DNA of 64,000 nt from Carettochelys insculpta (taxonomy: Eukaryota; Chordata; Testudines; Carettochelyidae): assembly GCF_033958435.1 (NCBI RefSeq), contig NC_134137.1, positions 156,761,001 to 156,825,000 on the forward strand, read 5' to 3'. The stretch's first letter is position 1. Each line of letters opens with the position of its first letter. Below, piece by piece: positions 1 through 14,100 of this stretch. The translations under genes and the position numbers were made by a program. Under the pieces are notes generated by a model. The model was not told the DNA's origin, ran no database searches, and saw nothing but the letters and a program-made list of their open reading frames with translations.

Positions 1-2101
1 CTTTCAGTTTCTCTCTTGTCTATAGCGAAATACTTAGAGCCCATGACAAGTACAACACAGGCCTCTGAAGCTACATGGTTTGTTGGATATTGCTGCAGAA
101 TTTTCAACTCTTGGGGAAGGATGGGAAATCTGAGAATAGGCATACTTAGAAAGTCAAAGACCTAATTACTCAGTTAGGCTCAGAAGGATAGTGTCTGTAA
201 GCATTTCCATTGCTTTCAAATACCTGTGTGTGTATTTTGACACAGATGTTTCCGAAGAGCGGTTTTGTTTATTCACATAATTATAATCCAGTAAAATGAT
301 ATATATTAAGCTTGAAGTGAAAACTCAAAAGAAATGTTAGTTTTATGGCATGTCTATGGTTGAGATTTTACAATAGTATAGCTGTGCCGGTGGTCTGTGC
401 TGAAGGTAGAGAATTCTCCTGTCAGCTTAATAAAATTACCTCAGCAAGTGGCTGTAGCTGTGTGGGTGAGAGAAGCTGTCCCACTGGCATAGCTCTGTCC
501 ACATTCGAGTTTCTGTCAATATGTTGCTCAGGGGTATTTTCTTTTTTTCACACTCCTGGGTGACACAAGTTATACCAACAAAAGTGGTAGTGGATACAGC
601 TGATAAGGCAGTAGCTAGATTATAGTGAAAGGTAAGTAGTATAGCTTGATCAAATTTTTAGACAACCTTTTTGTAGTAAAAAACAGATTAATATGTCCAA
701 TGTGTTTTGTGAAGGTGTATCACTTTCACCAAATGGTTTTGAAAATGAGACACCATCAAAGCACAGGAAAATATTAAAACATTTTATATCAAAAATATTA
801 AGTGAAACATTTCATTTTTATTCAAAAATTTTCACTTGAGAATTCCATTGTTTTATTTTTAAACAGTAAAATAAATTTTAGCTTGTGAAATCAAAATATT
901 CCTAAGTTAAAACATTTTTTCAATCTAAAGCAATTTTTTTAATAAGTTTGTCAACTAATAAAAAAAATCCGTAATTTGGACAGTTGTAGTCTGTAGTTAT
1001 TTTTGAGAAGAACGGGAGTCCTCATTATGAGTCCAGGTTACATTATGAAATAATGCAACTTGTAAAGGGGAATTAAAAACCATAAGAAATAATGTAATTA
1101 GCTTGAGATATGTTCCTAATACATACAGTTCACATGTGTGGTACGTAAGGTGTGTCAGTAACCCACAAAAAACAATAAATAGAAATAGGTTACACAAATA
1201 CAGTACTGTACAGTATATTAAGATATATAGTATGTGCACTCGCAGTGTGTTCACTACAAAACTTACAGACAGGAAGGACAGTGCAAAGGGTTGTGGTGTG
1301 ATGTTGTGGCACGCTACAGCAGGGATGTGCAAAGTGGGGGGTGCAGCCCCTCGGAGGGGTACAAAACTTTTTATGGGGGCACAGCAAAGTACTGCTTCCT
1401 GCAGCCTCAGTGTCACTAATGGAGGAACAAGCTGACTCTGCAGGAGAGAATGCAGGCAAGAGATGTACCCTGGCTGTTCTCCCTTGCAATGGGACACTCC
1501 CGTTGCAGACAGAGAGGGCATGTACCACTGCTGTCTCTCTCCAACCTGGCACGCAGCCTGCCCCTGCCTCCAGGTCCCAACTTCTGGCTGCTCCTGGGTC
1601 CTAGCAGCCATCATCCACCGTGGCTTTCCCCTTCTCCTCCCAAGATCTAGTCAGCCTGCAGCTGTTCACAGCTGCTGCCTGGCTCCCTGAAGTTGCCAGC
1701 GGCTCCCCTGCTGGCTGCCTGCAGCTCACTGGCCCCCTGCAGCTCCTCCCTGTGGGTCCCCTGCTGATCCCTGCTGGCTCCCTGCAACTCATCCTAGTTC
1801 CCTGCCGGCTACCTGCAACTTACCCAGCTACCTGTCAGCTCCCACCTGACTCCTGGCTTCCCACAGCTGCCCACTGGCCCACCATGACTTCAGGCCTCAC
1901 TTCCAGGGCACTACAGCTCATGTCACCCAGCTACCACAAAGCTTAGCTAAGCTCCTGACTTTTGACCCTCGGTCCCCAAACGACATAAGTGCGGATCAGT
2001 GCGACTTATGATGAATCTGCTCTCATGAATTAATTAGCAATGTGTGTGTGAAACAACTTATAGTGAAGTTAGTTATAATGTGGACCCCCTGTATTCATTT
2101 G

Positions 2102-2370
2102 GGCTATGTCTACAATGGAAGCATCTATCTACAGAAGTTACTGTCAGAAGAGATGTTTCGACAAAACTGTTGTCAACAGATTGTGTCTACGCTTAAAAGC
2201 AGATCAATCTTTTGACCTGCTCTGTCGACAAAAGGGTCCCCCAGATCATATACACAGCTTTTTTGTTAACATTTCCTGTTGACAAAACACATTCTATATC
2301 GAGTTTTTCCACGATTTTTTTTGACAAAACCCCAGTTTTGGTTACAAAACTCTCTAGTGTAGGCATAGGC
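2102..2370. mobile_element. Harbinger-type MITE
   Basis: The left end GGCTATGTCTACA pairs with the right end TAGTGTAGGCATAGGC as an imperfect terminal inverted repeat. It is flanked by TTG on both sides (2099-2101 and 2371-2373). The interior carries repeated TCGACAAAA-type motifs. The termini match the other TGTCTACA elements in this window. No coding capacity. Confidence 0.65.
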
Positions 2371-2857
2371 TTGGAGTATCATTTGTCTTTGAAATGGTTC
2401 CATTGTAGCATCTAGGAACAGGAAGGGGGATACATTTGCAACTAGAAAAGTTAGAAGGTAAGAAAGCAACAACTAATAGTGAGGGTGTGATGGATTTCAC
2501 AGGAATAATTTTATAGTCTGATTACTGACTACTTACAGCTAATTGACTTTTTTTGGTAACGTAGCTTAAAGAATAGCTACAAGACCTCCTGATGGAAAGC
2601 TCAAATACAATATTTTAGCTAAAACTTTATTCTTGGTACATTGCTCATTTTTTTAAAATATACCTGCTCTTAAAGTAGTTCAACAGAAAAAAAGTGAATT
2701 TATGCTCAAATTCGATACTTTGACACTTGGCCTTAATAGAGATAGCAACTACCTCACGCATTATAAAGACAGTTTCCTTATTTTTGATACTTGTAGTGAT
2801 CTCAGACAGGACACTTACAGTTAGTAATTCTCTCCCCTTCACCTCCCCACCCCCTTG

Positions 2858-3045
2858 TGTCCTGTGTATCCGATTTGTCAGTTTTTATTTCAATCTGTGT
2901 TATAAAACCATCATGCCATTTCCAGAACAGCACTATCTCCATATCTGAAGAAGTGGGTCTGCCTCACGAAAGCTCATCACGTAATAAATTATTTTATTAG
3001 CCTTTTAAAGTGACAGCTGTTTTGTTTTGTTAGGATATAGGCAAT
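2858..3045 (+). mobile_element. Penelope-like / SINE-related tail fragment
   Basis: Contains CTGAAGAAGTGGGTCTGC then CACGAAAGCTCATCACG and a T-rich end. This is the same motif order as the segment behind the Penelope-like frame at 14744-14825. Read on the other strand it resembles the tRNA-SINE body, so the orientation and family label are uncertain. Confidence 0.55.
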
Positions 3046-3446
3046 GCAGCTACCTCTCTGTTACTAGGAAAAAAGTGATTAGTATTGTGGGCAAAATACT
3101 GTAGTCCAGTAGTTGTAAAACTGCAGATTTCTGTGGCTCAGATAGCTCAAGACAGGATGAACATGGCATTAGACTATGCCTTCAAGGTAATGAAATTCAA
3201 ACATATGTGTTCTTGATGTACACGTGCATGGAGCAGCTACTTAGTCCTAGGGATATTTAGTAGGCTTTGCATTTTAGCTAGTGAAATTTTGTGGTGCTTT
3301 AGTAACTCAGCATTCTCACAGCTGTCACTTTAGGTAGTTTTATTTATGTACAATTATTTTTAGATGGATTTGTTCAGCAGTACTATCTTTGGGTTGTCAC
3401 TGGCTTCCTAAAGACTCTTCTTCAGAGTAGAAACTTATATCTCTAT

Positions 3447-3867
3447 GGCTACGTCTACACTAGCCAAAAACTTCGAAATGGCCATGCAAATGGCCCTTTC
3501 GAAGTTTACTAATGAAGCGCTGAAATACATATTCGGCACTTCATTAGCATGCGGGCGACCGCGGCACTTCGAAATTGATGCGGCTTGCCCAGATGAGGCT
3601 CCTTTTCGAAAGGACCCCGGCTACTTCGAAGTCCCCTTATTCCTATGAGTAGATAGGAATAAGGGGGCTTTAAAGTGGGCGGGGTCCTTTCAAAAAGGAG
3701 CCCCGTCTGGACGAGCCGCGCGACTGCGAGCCACTTCAATTTCGAAGTGCCGTGGCCACCCACATGCTAATGAGGCGCTGAATATGTATTTCAGTGCTTC
3801 ATTAGTAAACTTTGAAATGGCCATTTGCATGGCTATTTCGAAGTTTTTGGCTAGTGTAGACACAGCC
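3447..3867. mobile_element. Harbinger-type palindromic MITE
   Basis: Ends in GGCTACGTCTACACTAGCC and its near-complement CTAGTGTAGACACAGCC. The target duplication TAT is present at 3444-3446 and 3868-3870. The arms are complementary over almost their whole length around a centre near 3650 (CCTATGAGTAGATAGG). TTCGAA motifs recur. Same family as 53166-53601, but with more CpG decay. Confidence 0.85.
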
Positions 3868-5342
3868 TATACGTCCAAGACTGCTCTTCTTGCCACTTAG
3901 CAGCGCCTCCTTTTGGGTCATGTGGGGAATTGGCACAACCACTTGGCCTGACACACCTTACTGTGGTTAGTCAGTCTGTCATTCCCCTCTGTTATTTCTG
4001 CCTCTTGTGCTAGGTGCAGCAGCACTCTCCTCTTTAAAGTTTTGCCTTTGAGCCAAGTCCCATTATAGTTCTCCCCGCTTCCAGCGTACTGCAAGACCTT
4101 TAAAGCAAACTGTCCCAGCTGGTCTGTTCCCACACTACTTGCTTTGTACTGTTCATCACGTAGGAGAAACTGGGCCTGCCCTTTACATCAGGTTCCAGTC
4201 CAGGGACCTTCATTTGAGCAGTTCTGGGCTTTTACTCTCCCAGCACTTACTGCTTCTTCCTGGGATTGCTTCCTTCTCTGTCTTTGCACTTTCTTGTGTT
4301 TCGTCCCTGTATCAAGAAGTGCAGCTGCAAGTTTCTTTCCTGTAGGCCTCTGACTTCCTCTCTGTAGATCCTGCCTAGCTTCTCGCACTAGCTGGCCATC
4401 ATTTGCCATTAGACCATAATACTCCACATGCAGCCTTAGGTTAATTGGCCTAGTTTCCATTGTCAGGTCCTGTGTGAAGTGGAGGTCTCTTCACACCCTA
4501 TTCTTTCTTACAATCACTACAGTAGTGGTAAAACAACTTTAGTTATCTTTATCAAAATGGTAAAAAAAAAAACGTTATCCAATTCTTTGCAAATATCATG
4601 CTCCTCAAATGAATTAGCTATGCCAGTCACAATTTTTAGTCAGTGTTGTTCACAAATGCTTCCTCCTCAGGCCCAACAAAGTCCATTTATAGGAGTGATG
4701 CATTGGGGGGTGGAGAAGGAAAGTTTCTTGACAACACTTTTTGGCTTCACGTGACTACTAGAGAATATTTTCCTTTTCCCTCTCTTAAGTACTTAACCGC
4801 TATTGTCATCGTCTTGCTCTATTATAGGTGACTGGATGAACAGAAATGACAGCCAAAAAGAATATTTTAGCTTATTCCCCCTTTCAGCTTCTTAGAAGTT
4901 AACAGGCTGTATTTGCTATGCCTTCTCTTATGTGCTGCTAAATATTCCTGGAAAAGCTCTCTCAAAATCCATGTTGATAATATACTGATACGGCATTTTC
5001 GCAGGTCACAACTTCCATTACATGTGTGGCAAGACGGATACACAGAATGCTACCATACAAAAGTGGTTTGATCATAGGTTTCTCCAGCTATGGCACAAAA
5101 ATTTTTGTAGACCAGTAGCTAGCTACAAAGTGAACTTTTGATGGCTCAGAATTCCTACTTTATTTTGTTTTCCCTATTTAGTACTGCTATTACAATTGGA
5201 AAGGCAGTTTTTATAGCAATGGTAACTAAACTTTGTGGTAGCACAGAAAGTTATTAGTTTCTAAAGCAAAGTGGGTAAAGTATGTCTGTTTTAAAAATCC
5301 ACCTTAGAAATGAAATAAGATTAGAAGGAATATTTTGATCAT

Positions 5343-6361
5343 TGACGATGTGCCGATCTACTCCGGGTCCCGTGGGTGCACGTGGGGTGTGATACAGTGG
5401 GGGGAGTCGGGTGGCCCAGGACCAACCACCCCACCTTTATAGCAGCCTGATATAGTGTAGCAGCAATATGTGATTCAGTGTATTCACTTTAAAACCTAGG
5501 TTTCCACAGTATTATGAGTACCAGGAACAATAACACTCCGATTGTGAACACCACAATGCCCTGTGGCTGTTCTAAGTCCCAATAATTCTCTATACAGACC
5601 CAGCTAGACCAGCTAGTGGTATTTACCAATAGTGATTTATTCATTTATTCGTAACTACAATTACTTAACACTTGATATAGATAGATAGATAGATAGTTAT
5701 TTATTTGGCATAAGCTAAATACTAGGTTACATATAACTATATATAATTACATGTGACTTACCAATAACATCCAATGCTCCCACATCTCACCAATAACTAC
5801 GTTACAGCGGCCCTTCAAGTCAGAGATACGGCTTGGTTGGGACCTTTCGTGGTGGTGACGTCCGGGTGATCAGGCCGGGGTCTGCTGTCTGGACTGGAAG
5901 TTGCTAGCCTCCGCCTTGTGTCCAGGAGCCCACCCCCTTATTCCTGCTAAATCACCTTTTATCCTGTTTCTTACTTGGGGGTTCGATACCTGGCCAATTA
6001 AAGCGTTTGTTACCTAATTTGGGCTTTCTATCCTCCCGGCCTGTCAGAACATGTTACAAGATTTCCTCTGTCCTTGGTCTTTTTCTGAACCTCCCCTGGG
6101 ACCCTCTGATGTTGTACAACCAAGATGTTCTCTTTGGGGGGCTTCCAGCTACTAGCCCCAGCTGTTCTCTTTGGGGGCTTACTATCTGCTTGTCAGGATG
6201 TTCTCTTTGGGGACTCTCCAACTACTTGTCAACTTTCTGATTTCTTTCTCCTGGCCTGACTTCAGACCTTCCCGCCGTTGTATGATAGCGTTCCAAGATG
6301 GAGTGTATGGTCATTCTGCCTTGCGAGTGAGGCCCGGCCACCAGGTGCTCGTGCTCCCACA
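5343..6361 (-). mobile_element. Solo LTR, 1019 bp, with 5-bp TSD ATCAT
   Basis: Begins TG and ends CA, with ATCAT directly repeated at 5338-5342 and 6362-6366. Read on the minus strand it starts TGTGGGAGC. It has a TATA-like GGATAAAAGG near 5960 and AATAAA-type signals near 5634-5649, giving a U3-R-U5 order. No internal retroviral genes are present, so it is a recombination-derived solo LTR of an endogenous retrovirus-like or Gypsy-like element. A (GATA)n tract lies at 5674-5696. Confidence 0.75.
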
Positions 6362-8024
6362 ATCATGAAACAGTTTTAAGCTATTGAGCTAAACTTAGTG
6401 TCATGGATTCTGTGCTGTGAAACTAATTTTCCTTCTCCGTCTTTTAGGCTGGACGTTGCAAATATTAACAGTTGTATAAAGTTGCTATCTTGATCTTACC
6501 AGACTTTTTCGATATTTCTGCTACTAAGTACAACAGGCTTTATAGGAAAGTAAAGATTAAAGAATTTAAGTGGACAAAGGCAGACTCAGACTCATACTAA
6601 ACAGTTTAAAGAAGGCTTGTAGTCTAAAAAGTAATCATAAAATGACATGGTGGGGTTGTAGTCAATGAAATTTCCAAAACAATATTACAATTTAAGATTT
6701 TTTTTTTCTATCCATCACTTTGGAAGTACCTTCTATATGTGAATTTACAGAATTAGGGCTCGTGAAAAGGAGCACAGTTGAACTCATGACTACAACTGAA
6801 ATTGAGATGCGTAGCTGAGGGCAGAATTGGGTCCCAGGTTTTTGTTGTTATATATATGTATTCGTTTTAGGTCTCAGAAATGTTTAGTTGGACTCAGATT
6901 ACCGGCAACGTTTTTATGGATGATCTCAACCAAAATTTTCCAGATTGCATAAAATATGAAGTGTAAAAGTAAAGCTAGTACATAAAATGGTTAGGTTACT
7001 GCAGCCACTGCTTATCATAGATCTTATATTTTTGTTATATGTTGTTATTTTTATCTTATATATTTATGTTCGAGAAAATAGAGGAGTGAGTAAGTAGGTA
7101 AAGATAATAGTTGAGAATAAAAAACCGGCATTAGTTTTTAGGTATTTTTTTCATACATAACAAATTATCAAGCAGTAGAACTAACCTAAACAAAAGATGG
7201 CCTTGGATCTGCCAGGTTATCAGTGTGAGACTTGGCAAAGAAAATTTGTTTCTCTCATTCTCCCCCTCTCTCTCTTCCCCCCGCCCCAACTAATACAACA
7301 TAATTTTTGTGTGTCTGTACATCACAACTTTGATATAGAAGCTCCACAAACCCAAAAGTGGAGTTATAATTCTTGATGGAGTAGTAATAGTGCTGCAAAG
7401 AGTTAGTAGGTACTTTATCCTACGTAGGCAGGTTTATTTAGTACTGATTTTAAAAGTGAATCAGTAATCCTTGTATCAAAAATCATTCTACAATAATAGC
7501 AGCTTTTCTAGAGAAGAAGTGCCGGTATTATAGAAAAGAGCTTTGTAGAACTGCAATTATTATGGAATTGCATCTACAACAAAAGCACTAAAAAAATAAG
7601 CCTCCTGGTATGGGAGAACATTACTTGTAAATTATTTTTCTTTCCCTGCAATTTTTTTCCTGTCTTGTGTGGCTGGGGTAGAGGTTTTGAACATTAGAGA
7701 AAAAACTTTGATTGGATAGATTTTGGAAGAGTGAATTGGGGCAGCACCATTTAAGGCCGGTGCACCCTGAAGACATGAAATGGGGAAAGAAGGCTTTATG
7801 AGGGGGTGTTGACAGATGAATGAGGGGAAAGAGCCACAGAAATAAAGATAAATGTGTGTCTTGAAGAATGAGAAGGGAACTTGGGACATCAAAGGAGTAC
7901 CAGACTTTTAATTGGGACCTTTTAATTGGCCTTCATTTTCTAAGATCAACATTTATTTCATTCTAGAGCTGTAACTTCTAAATCATAGTCTGTTGCAATA
8001 GAATTCTCTATTTTTTTCTAACAG

Positions 8025-8166
8025 GACGTGATAATGCATGTGAGAAAACATCATATATGTTCCTCAGGAAAGAACTTCCTGTGCGGCTAGCAAATACCAT
8101 GAGAGAAGTCAATTTGCTGCCTGATAACTTGCTAAACAGGCCTTCAGTTGGGCTTGTTCAAAGTTG
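8025..8166 (+). CDS. PDK3: PDK3 exon 2
   Basis: 142 nt, residues 37-82 plus split codons at both ends. It encodes [18 protein letters not shown] and continues to [12 protein letters not shown], the start of the regulatory helical-bundle domain. The acceptor is a T-rich tract ending ACAG at 8021-8024. The donor is GTAAGT at 8167. The first two bases complete a codon begun in exon 1, and the last two (TG) start Trp83. Confidence 0.95.
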
Positions 8167-11100
8167 GTAAGTATGGAGAGTGGATTAAGAAATCAGTATA
8201 TTTCTACTACTGTAAATGTCTGTAAGTTCATGTTAAAATTAATTTTATTATCCAGTTCTCTAATTTGAATAATTTGTATAACATATTTTCCCCTCTTGAA
8301 CAAAATTATATCTATAAAAATAGGCTATGTCTACACTTGCATGCCTCCTTCAAAAGAAGAATGCAAATGAGGCACTGCTTTGCATATCTTGTGCTTCATT
8401 TGTATAATCTCTTTTGGGGAGAGATTCTTTCGACAGAAGAAAAGCAGTGTAGATGGGGCTGTTTTAAAAATAAACCCTGTTCTTGAAAGAACCCTTATTC
8501 CTAGCTTTTTAGGACTAAAAAAGGTCTTTAAACTTCCTTGGTTACATTCGTTGGGCTTTGAACAAGTTCTGCAATACTGCACGAGGCACAGCTCTTCATG
8601 CTGTCCGTGGCTGAGAAGAATGAATCCACAAAATTTACGTAAAAATGTTTGCATAGTCTGTGAAGTGTCTTGGTGAAGATGACTATAATTTTTATGTATG
8701 TAATAGCATTTTACCTCAATGTGAATTTAATAACTTTCGTTTTTTCAGATGGTAAAGCATAAGCTAAATATTTAATGTTGCTCCTATCTCAAACTTGAGA
8801 CCTAAACAATATAAATTAGTACTACATTTTGTGTAATATCTGGTTTAAACTTGTATTATTGCTATAAATAAATCATGCAATGCCAGACGTTACATACAGG
8901 TAAGTAAGTCTGTATGCCAGCACATGACATATGTAAATGAATTAATGTGTGGAAAATAGAATAGGGATATGGATGTTTAGAAATATTTGCATCCTGAGTT
9001 AAGATCTTGCTTTAAACCGAGCTTCTCTATATTGTCAGCTGCAAGTGTCTATAGTCTGTTGTTGTCAACATATTAGTGGATCGCTAGTTTATTCAAGATG
9101 ACTTAGGCTGTGTCTACACTGGGACAAATCTTCGAAATAGCCATATTTCGCAGATTACTAATGAGGCGCTGAACTGAATATTCAGCACCTCATTAGCATT
9201 AGGACACTTCCAGCCGTGACGCTTCGAAAGTGCCGCTTTCGAAAGTGCGTGGCTCGGCGCGGCTACATGGGGGTCCTTTTCAAAGGGACCCTGCACCTTT
9301 CGAAATCCCCTTATGGGATTTCGAAAGGTGCGGAGTCCCTTCAAAAAGGACCCCGGTGTAGCTGCACCGAGCATCCTAATGCTAATGAGGTGCTGAATAT
9401 TCAGTTCAGTGCCTCATTAGTAATCTTCGAAATGGCCATTAGCATGGCTGTTTTGAAGATTTGTGCCCGTGTAGAGACACCCTTAGAGATCTGGTGGCTA
9501 AACACACAGAGATTTTTGTGCTTTAATGTTATTTTGACAAAATATACAGAATTTTACAGAATTTGAAAATACTGTGTGCAGAATTTTTACTTTTTAATTG
9601 CAGAATTTCCCATTTTTTGGTGCAGAATTACCCCAGTAGTAGATTTGGTATGCCCTGACTCTTGTATCTCTACTCCAAAGTGTGTCTAATGCTACAACTT
9701 CATCCCATCTAAGGGTATGGACTTTCTGTTTGTTTATCCATGCATCACTTTGTTGTAGTCCACATGGTAACCACATGCACCTGATAGCTGTACTTCAAGG
9801 CCAGGCCTCTGTGCCAGGTAGTCAAAAAAATTAGACCAGTCAGAGAATTCTCCTGGTTTTGAAGGATGTTTTCTGGGAGTATTATGGTGGCCTGTTCTAA
9901 GACTTGATCTCCTTCTCTGGAGGAGTGGCCTTGTTTGGTTAGAGTAGTTTTAACTGTGTTAAGGTGTTTATCCTGGACTTTCTGCACTTAGTGTGTTCTG
10001 TGGTATCTGAGTGGCAGTTCGTAGGAGCCTGTTTTTTGGTGTATTTGGGGAAGTTATTTGAGCTGAAGGTAAATGTGGCAATCTGTGGATTTCTTGTGTG
10101 CAGTTGTTAGTAGGATTCCATCGTTGAAGCAAATCATGTTAATTGAGGGTGCCAGTGATGGTCTAACATGATTTTGACGGAGTTTAATAGATATCTGATG
10201 GTTATTGAATTTGTGTTGGAAATCAGTGAGGGAGTCCATAAGTGAAAATACCAGATTGTCTCAGGTATACAGTTGGTTTCATAGTGTGTTTCTCTGGAAA
10301 TTCTTCCTCAAGGTATCCCACGAAGAGGTTGTCATATTTAGGGGAACCGTCCAAGTACCCATGGCTATTTCCAGGGCTTGTACAAAGTGTGGTTAAATGT
10401 AAAATTGTTAAGATTGAGGAGGCAATTGATGAGTTTAACAGTATGCTTTAGGAATACTTGAATGTTGCTCATTGCCTCATTAAGCAGGTGGTGATGCCAT
10501 TATTATGATGGATGCTAGTGTGCAGGGCAGGTAAGATCTGCAAGGCAATGGATGATGTTCTGAAGGAGGTTCTTAATGTGGAGTTTCTAGAGGAAGTCCA
10601 GGGCCATCTTTGAGGTCCTCCATAAGTTACCTGAGGTTGCCCCCCCACCCCCCAACCCATCGTGGCTTCCCTAATGTCCCTCTCCACCATTTCTTCCCAT
10701 TGTGTGGCTTATAGCAGAGCTTGAGGCTTCGCTGGGGCTGTCAAAGAGCTGCTGAGGACTCCTCTTTGCAGTCAGTGCAGTAAGAGGGAGCTGTCAGCTT
10801 AGTGGCCAGCTGATCAATACTCGCATGTAGGTGGAAGGAGCGAGCCAGGAGAGGGCAGCTCTACTGCTGATGGCTGAGAGAGCTGCGGTGGGGGGGAGGG
10901 GCTGGGCCAGAGAGGATCCAGTGGATGGTGGTCAGCGCCATCCTTAGGCACATGAGCACACATAGCTGCTGCTGAGTGTGCCTGAGAACAGCCCTGAGGA
11001 AATCAGTTTTGCTTTGTGCAGTGAGTGACTAGAGGGTGGTTTCTGTAAATCCTGATATTTCTTTAGTAAGAGTGCCAGGGCCAGATATGATCTGTCTGTA

Positions 11101-14100
11101 TAGACTTCTGTGCCACTTAGTTTTCTTTGAATATTTTAACCCTAGTACTTAATGTCACACATCTTTATATTTCAGGTACATGCAAAGTTTCCTTGAGCTT
11201 TTAGAATATGAAAATAAAAGCCCTGAGGATCCTCATGTTTTGGATAAGTAAGTAATTTATTTTACGAGTTAAGCCAGCAGAGAGAAAATGGGCTGTTACG
11301 AGCCAAGTTTTCTGTTTATTGCAGCAGCATAGACGTAATCAAATTCGTAATATGAAATTCACATAGTTAAGTCCTAAGTTTGTAGTAAACATAAAATTGT
11401 TTGAACAACCTACATTTTATTTTGCTAGTTCGTAACTTACAATACTATACAATGTGTTAAATTACAGGTATGTAAAAGAAAATGTGTGTATATATAAAGA
11501 AAGGTACACTAAAGGTACACATCACTTTTAATACTAAAAAAAAACCTGCTTCAGTACTCTGTTTTCTTGAGCTCAGGTATTCTGTTATAGTATTTTAACG
11601 TATATTGTTGATGTATTAATATTTTAAACAGATCTATAACATGGAACAGAACGCTTATCATATAATTAAGATTGTGTCAGGTGAAATCCTGTCACCACTG
11701 GAGTCCCTGGTGACACTGATTAAAATGGGTGCAGGATTTAACCCTTCATTGCTACCTATCAGAGCTGAATTCACATTCTTGACCTTGAGATGAAAGATTT
11801 CCTGGGCCAAATTCAGACCAGAGGAAACTGAAAAGCTGCAACCTTATTCTGATTTTCTTAGTGCTAGTACCCAAACACTCTACTTCAGATTAGAAAGTCA
11901 AATTAGCTCCTTTCTTTCTCATTCATCATTGCCGTTGAAGTAAAGACTGTTTTTGTTTATGATAGATGTTTAATAAACATTTTTATTTTTATTTTTGTTT
12001 ACGACAGATGTTTAGAGAGCCAGTGCTGTAGGCACACTTGACGCACTTTAAAAATATATTATTAAATATGGAGCCCATCAGTTACGCCAAATCATATAAA
12101 ATTACTTAGCAATAGCATAGATATAACAAAAACTAACAGACTCTCACATCTCTGTTGCTCAGCATGGACCCACATTCATATCTTGATGGTCAGGAAAGAG
12201 AAGGTGCATAACTCTTCTCTTGTGTTTATAAAGATAAGTGAAAAGGGGGTTAATATATCCAATGAGTTGTCTAAATTCATAGTCATTTGTGTTATGATTT
12301 ACTCAACAATTGCTATTATAGAAAGTCAGCATGCTTACTCTGGTAAAGCTATAGTGACATTCTTTTGTCACAGAAGCTGGATGAGAAGTTAGGGCTGATA
12401 CTTTTTTTGGTAAAAGTGCACCTTCAGTCTGTTTGCAAATTATGGAGCTCTTCATCCTTACTCCAAAGGGGCTACTTCTAGGTAATCTCCATTAGGGGGA
12501 GGACGAGGAGGAGAGAGAAGGGAGCTGGGAAAGGCTTTTCATTAAAAAGACCAGGTTATTTGCCAGTCAAGTTCTCCAGATGTATTGATTACGAAGATTT
12601 ACTAAAGATCTTCTGTTACCATCACCTCGGCTTGTCTTCATGTAGCTAGTGTGTCTGGATAGGCGCTTAAAGTTTAAGAACTATTCTTATTGATGCTGCC
12701 TTTGTACTCATCTTCCAAGGCACAAAAGGTTGACTAGGATCAACCAGGTTTCCAAGCATTCCTGCTCTGTGCAACTTAACATTCTACTCATTGTGGTTTT
12801 GGAGAAGTAGCATACAGTATTTTTGAAAACTGGATTACTAGTATGTGACTCAGAATATTGGAACATTTCTTCATTCTGGTGTCAGGTGAGTGTGGTTTGA
12901 AAAAAATAGTGCTTTTATGGAGTATAAAATGAAAAGATCAGGAGTGTGCTTGACAAACATGGGGTATGGCAAGGTTAAGGAAAAGTGGTGAACTCAGAAG
13001 GATCCATACATATGTTCCGGTTGTTAGCGTCTTTTAAAAAAGTTTAGGTCTTTCTTTAATGCATAGAAGAAATAACTTCAAGGGTGAAGTAGAGCATCTT
13101 TGATAAGAGGAGTAGCAGCTGTATTTTAAAAATAATTAAGGATTCCTTTGTAATGTAAGTTGTTCTCTGTTCCACTAAAGTAATCTGGTTTCTAGGCAGG
13201 CATGTTTTGTGATATGAGACAAAGAAACTTGTTTCCTTGTAGCACTATATCTGTATTTGCCAGAGAGAAAATAGGATTTTGTGTTACTGTATTTCTTTGC
13301 AACTCAAAAAGAAAAAAAATCGTTCACATCTGGGAAGCAGAGGACTGAAACTTCTCTTCTTGGCATTTAAGTCTCAGATTTCAGTGGCTATAGATCATAC
13401 GTAATCAGAAATACCTAATGTGTTTAAAAGAATCTCGGAAGCCTTAAGCATTAAAGTAGTTTTGAAGAGGGGATGCTTGACCAATCAGCATGGTGGATGA
13501 GTATATAGGAACAGTCCTTCATTGCACAAGTCTTTAGATTTGAGATTAGGCAATACCTGTTAGGCTTCCCCATTACTGCTTATTTTGCAAAGTAAGATAT
13601 CATTTTGAAAGACTAGATGAGCCATTTGTAGAGGCACTTAAGAAATGCTGATTAGATAGATGGTGAATAAGTACTTTGAAAGAGGGACATTCCTTCACAA
13701 TCAGCAATGTGAGGTGGAGGGGGATATGATCTTTAGGGAAAATGGTTATATTATTACTCATTAGGAGAGATGCATGTGACATTACCCGTAGTACAATCTG
13801 GACTGTCGTGTGTCCTCAGTTCTCAAGCCTGGGGAACCCTTTTGCACTGTTTACTGCTGGAACAGCCACTTTTGCTCAGCTCAGACACAGCCTCCAGTAT
13901 GTAAATTTCTCCCAGATATCACTGCATGAGGGCTGTAGCATGATTTACCCTGCAGGTCAACACCAGCAAACTCCTGGTCCCAGACTTTCCCTCATAAAGG
14001 CATATAAGGCATACTTGGTTACAAAAAATAAAAGGTAAAATACATAATTTAAAGACAAGGGCTGTCAAGCAATTAAATTAATCACAATTGCACTCTTAAA

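Larger units (their letters stand above)
1..8024 (+). other. PDK3 intron 1 (3' part)
   Basis: AT-rich intronic DNA before exon 2. Recognised inside it are Harbinger MITEs (2102-2370, 3447-3867), a Penelope/SINE-type tail (2858-3045), a solo LTR (5343-6361) and a GC-rich hAT-like block (about 1311-1960). Bases 1-1000, 3870-5340 and 6370-8020 show nothing I can name. Their open frames are short and lack codon structure. Confidence 0.7.
8167..11175 (+). other. PDK3 intron 2
   Basis: Holds the left end of a Harbinger-type MITE (8323-8515), a complete MITE (9106-9482), and a minus-strand Penelope-like RT remnant (9640-10470). Bases 10470-10990 are moderately GC-rich and unidentified. The rest is AT-rich without recognised content. 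Confidence 0.7.

Noticed and set aside
997..1614. 205-codon minus-strand open frame near GC-rich repeat 1311-1960
   Set aside because: Composition follows the repeat, no domain is visible, and other frames in the same place are equally open. The 'GGGATGTGCAAAGTGGGGG' start near 1320 suggests a hAT-like element, but no second end was found.
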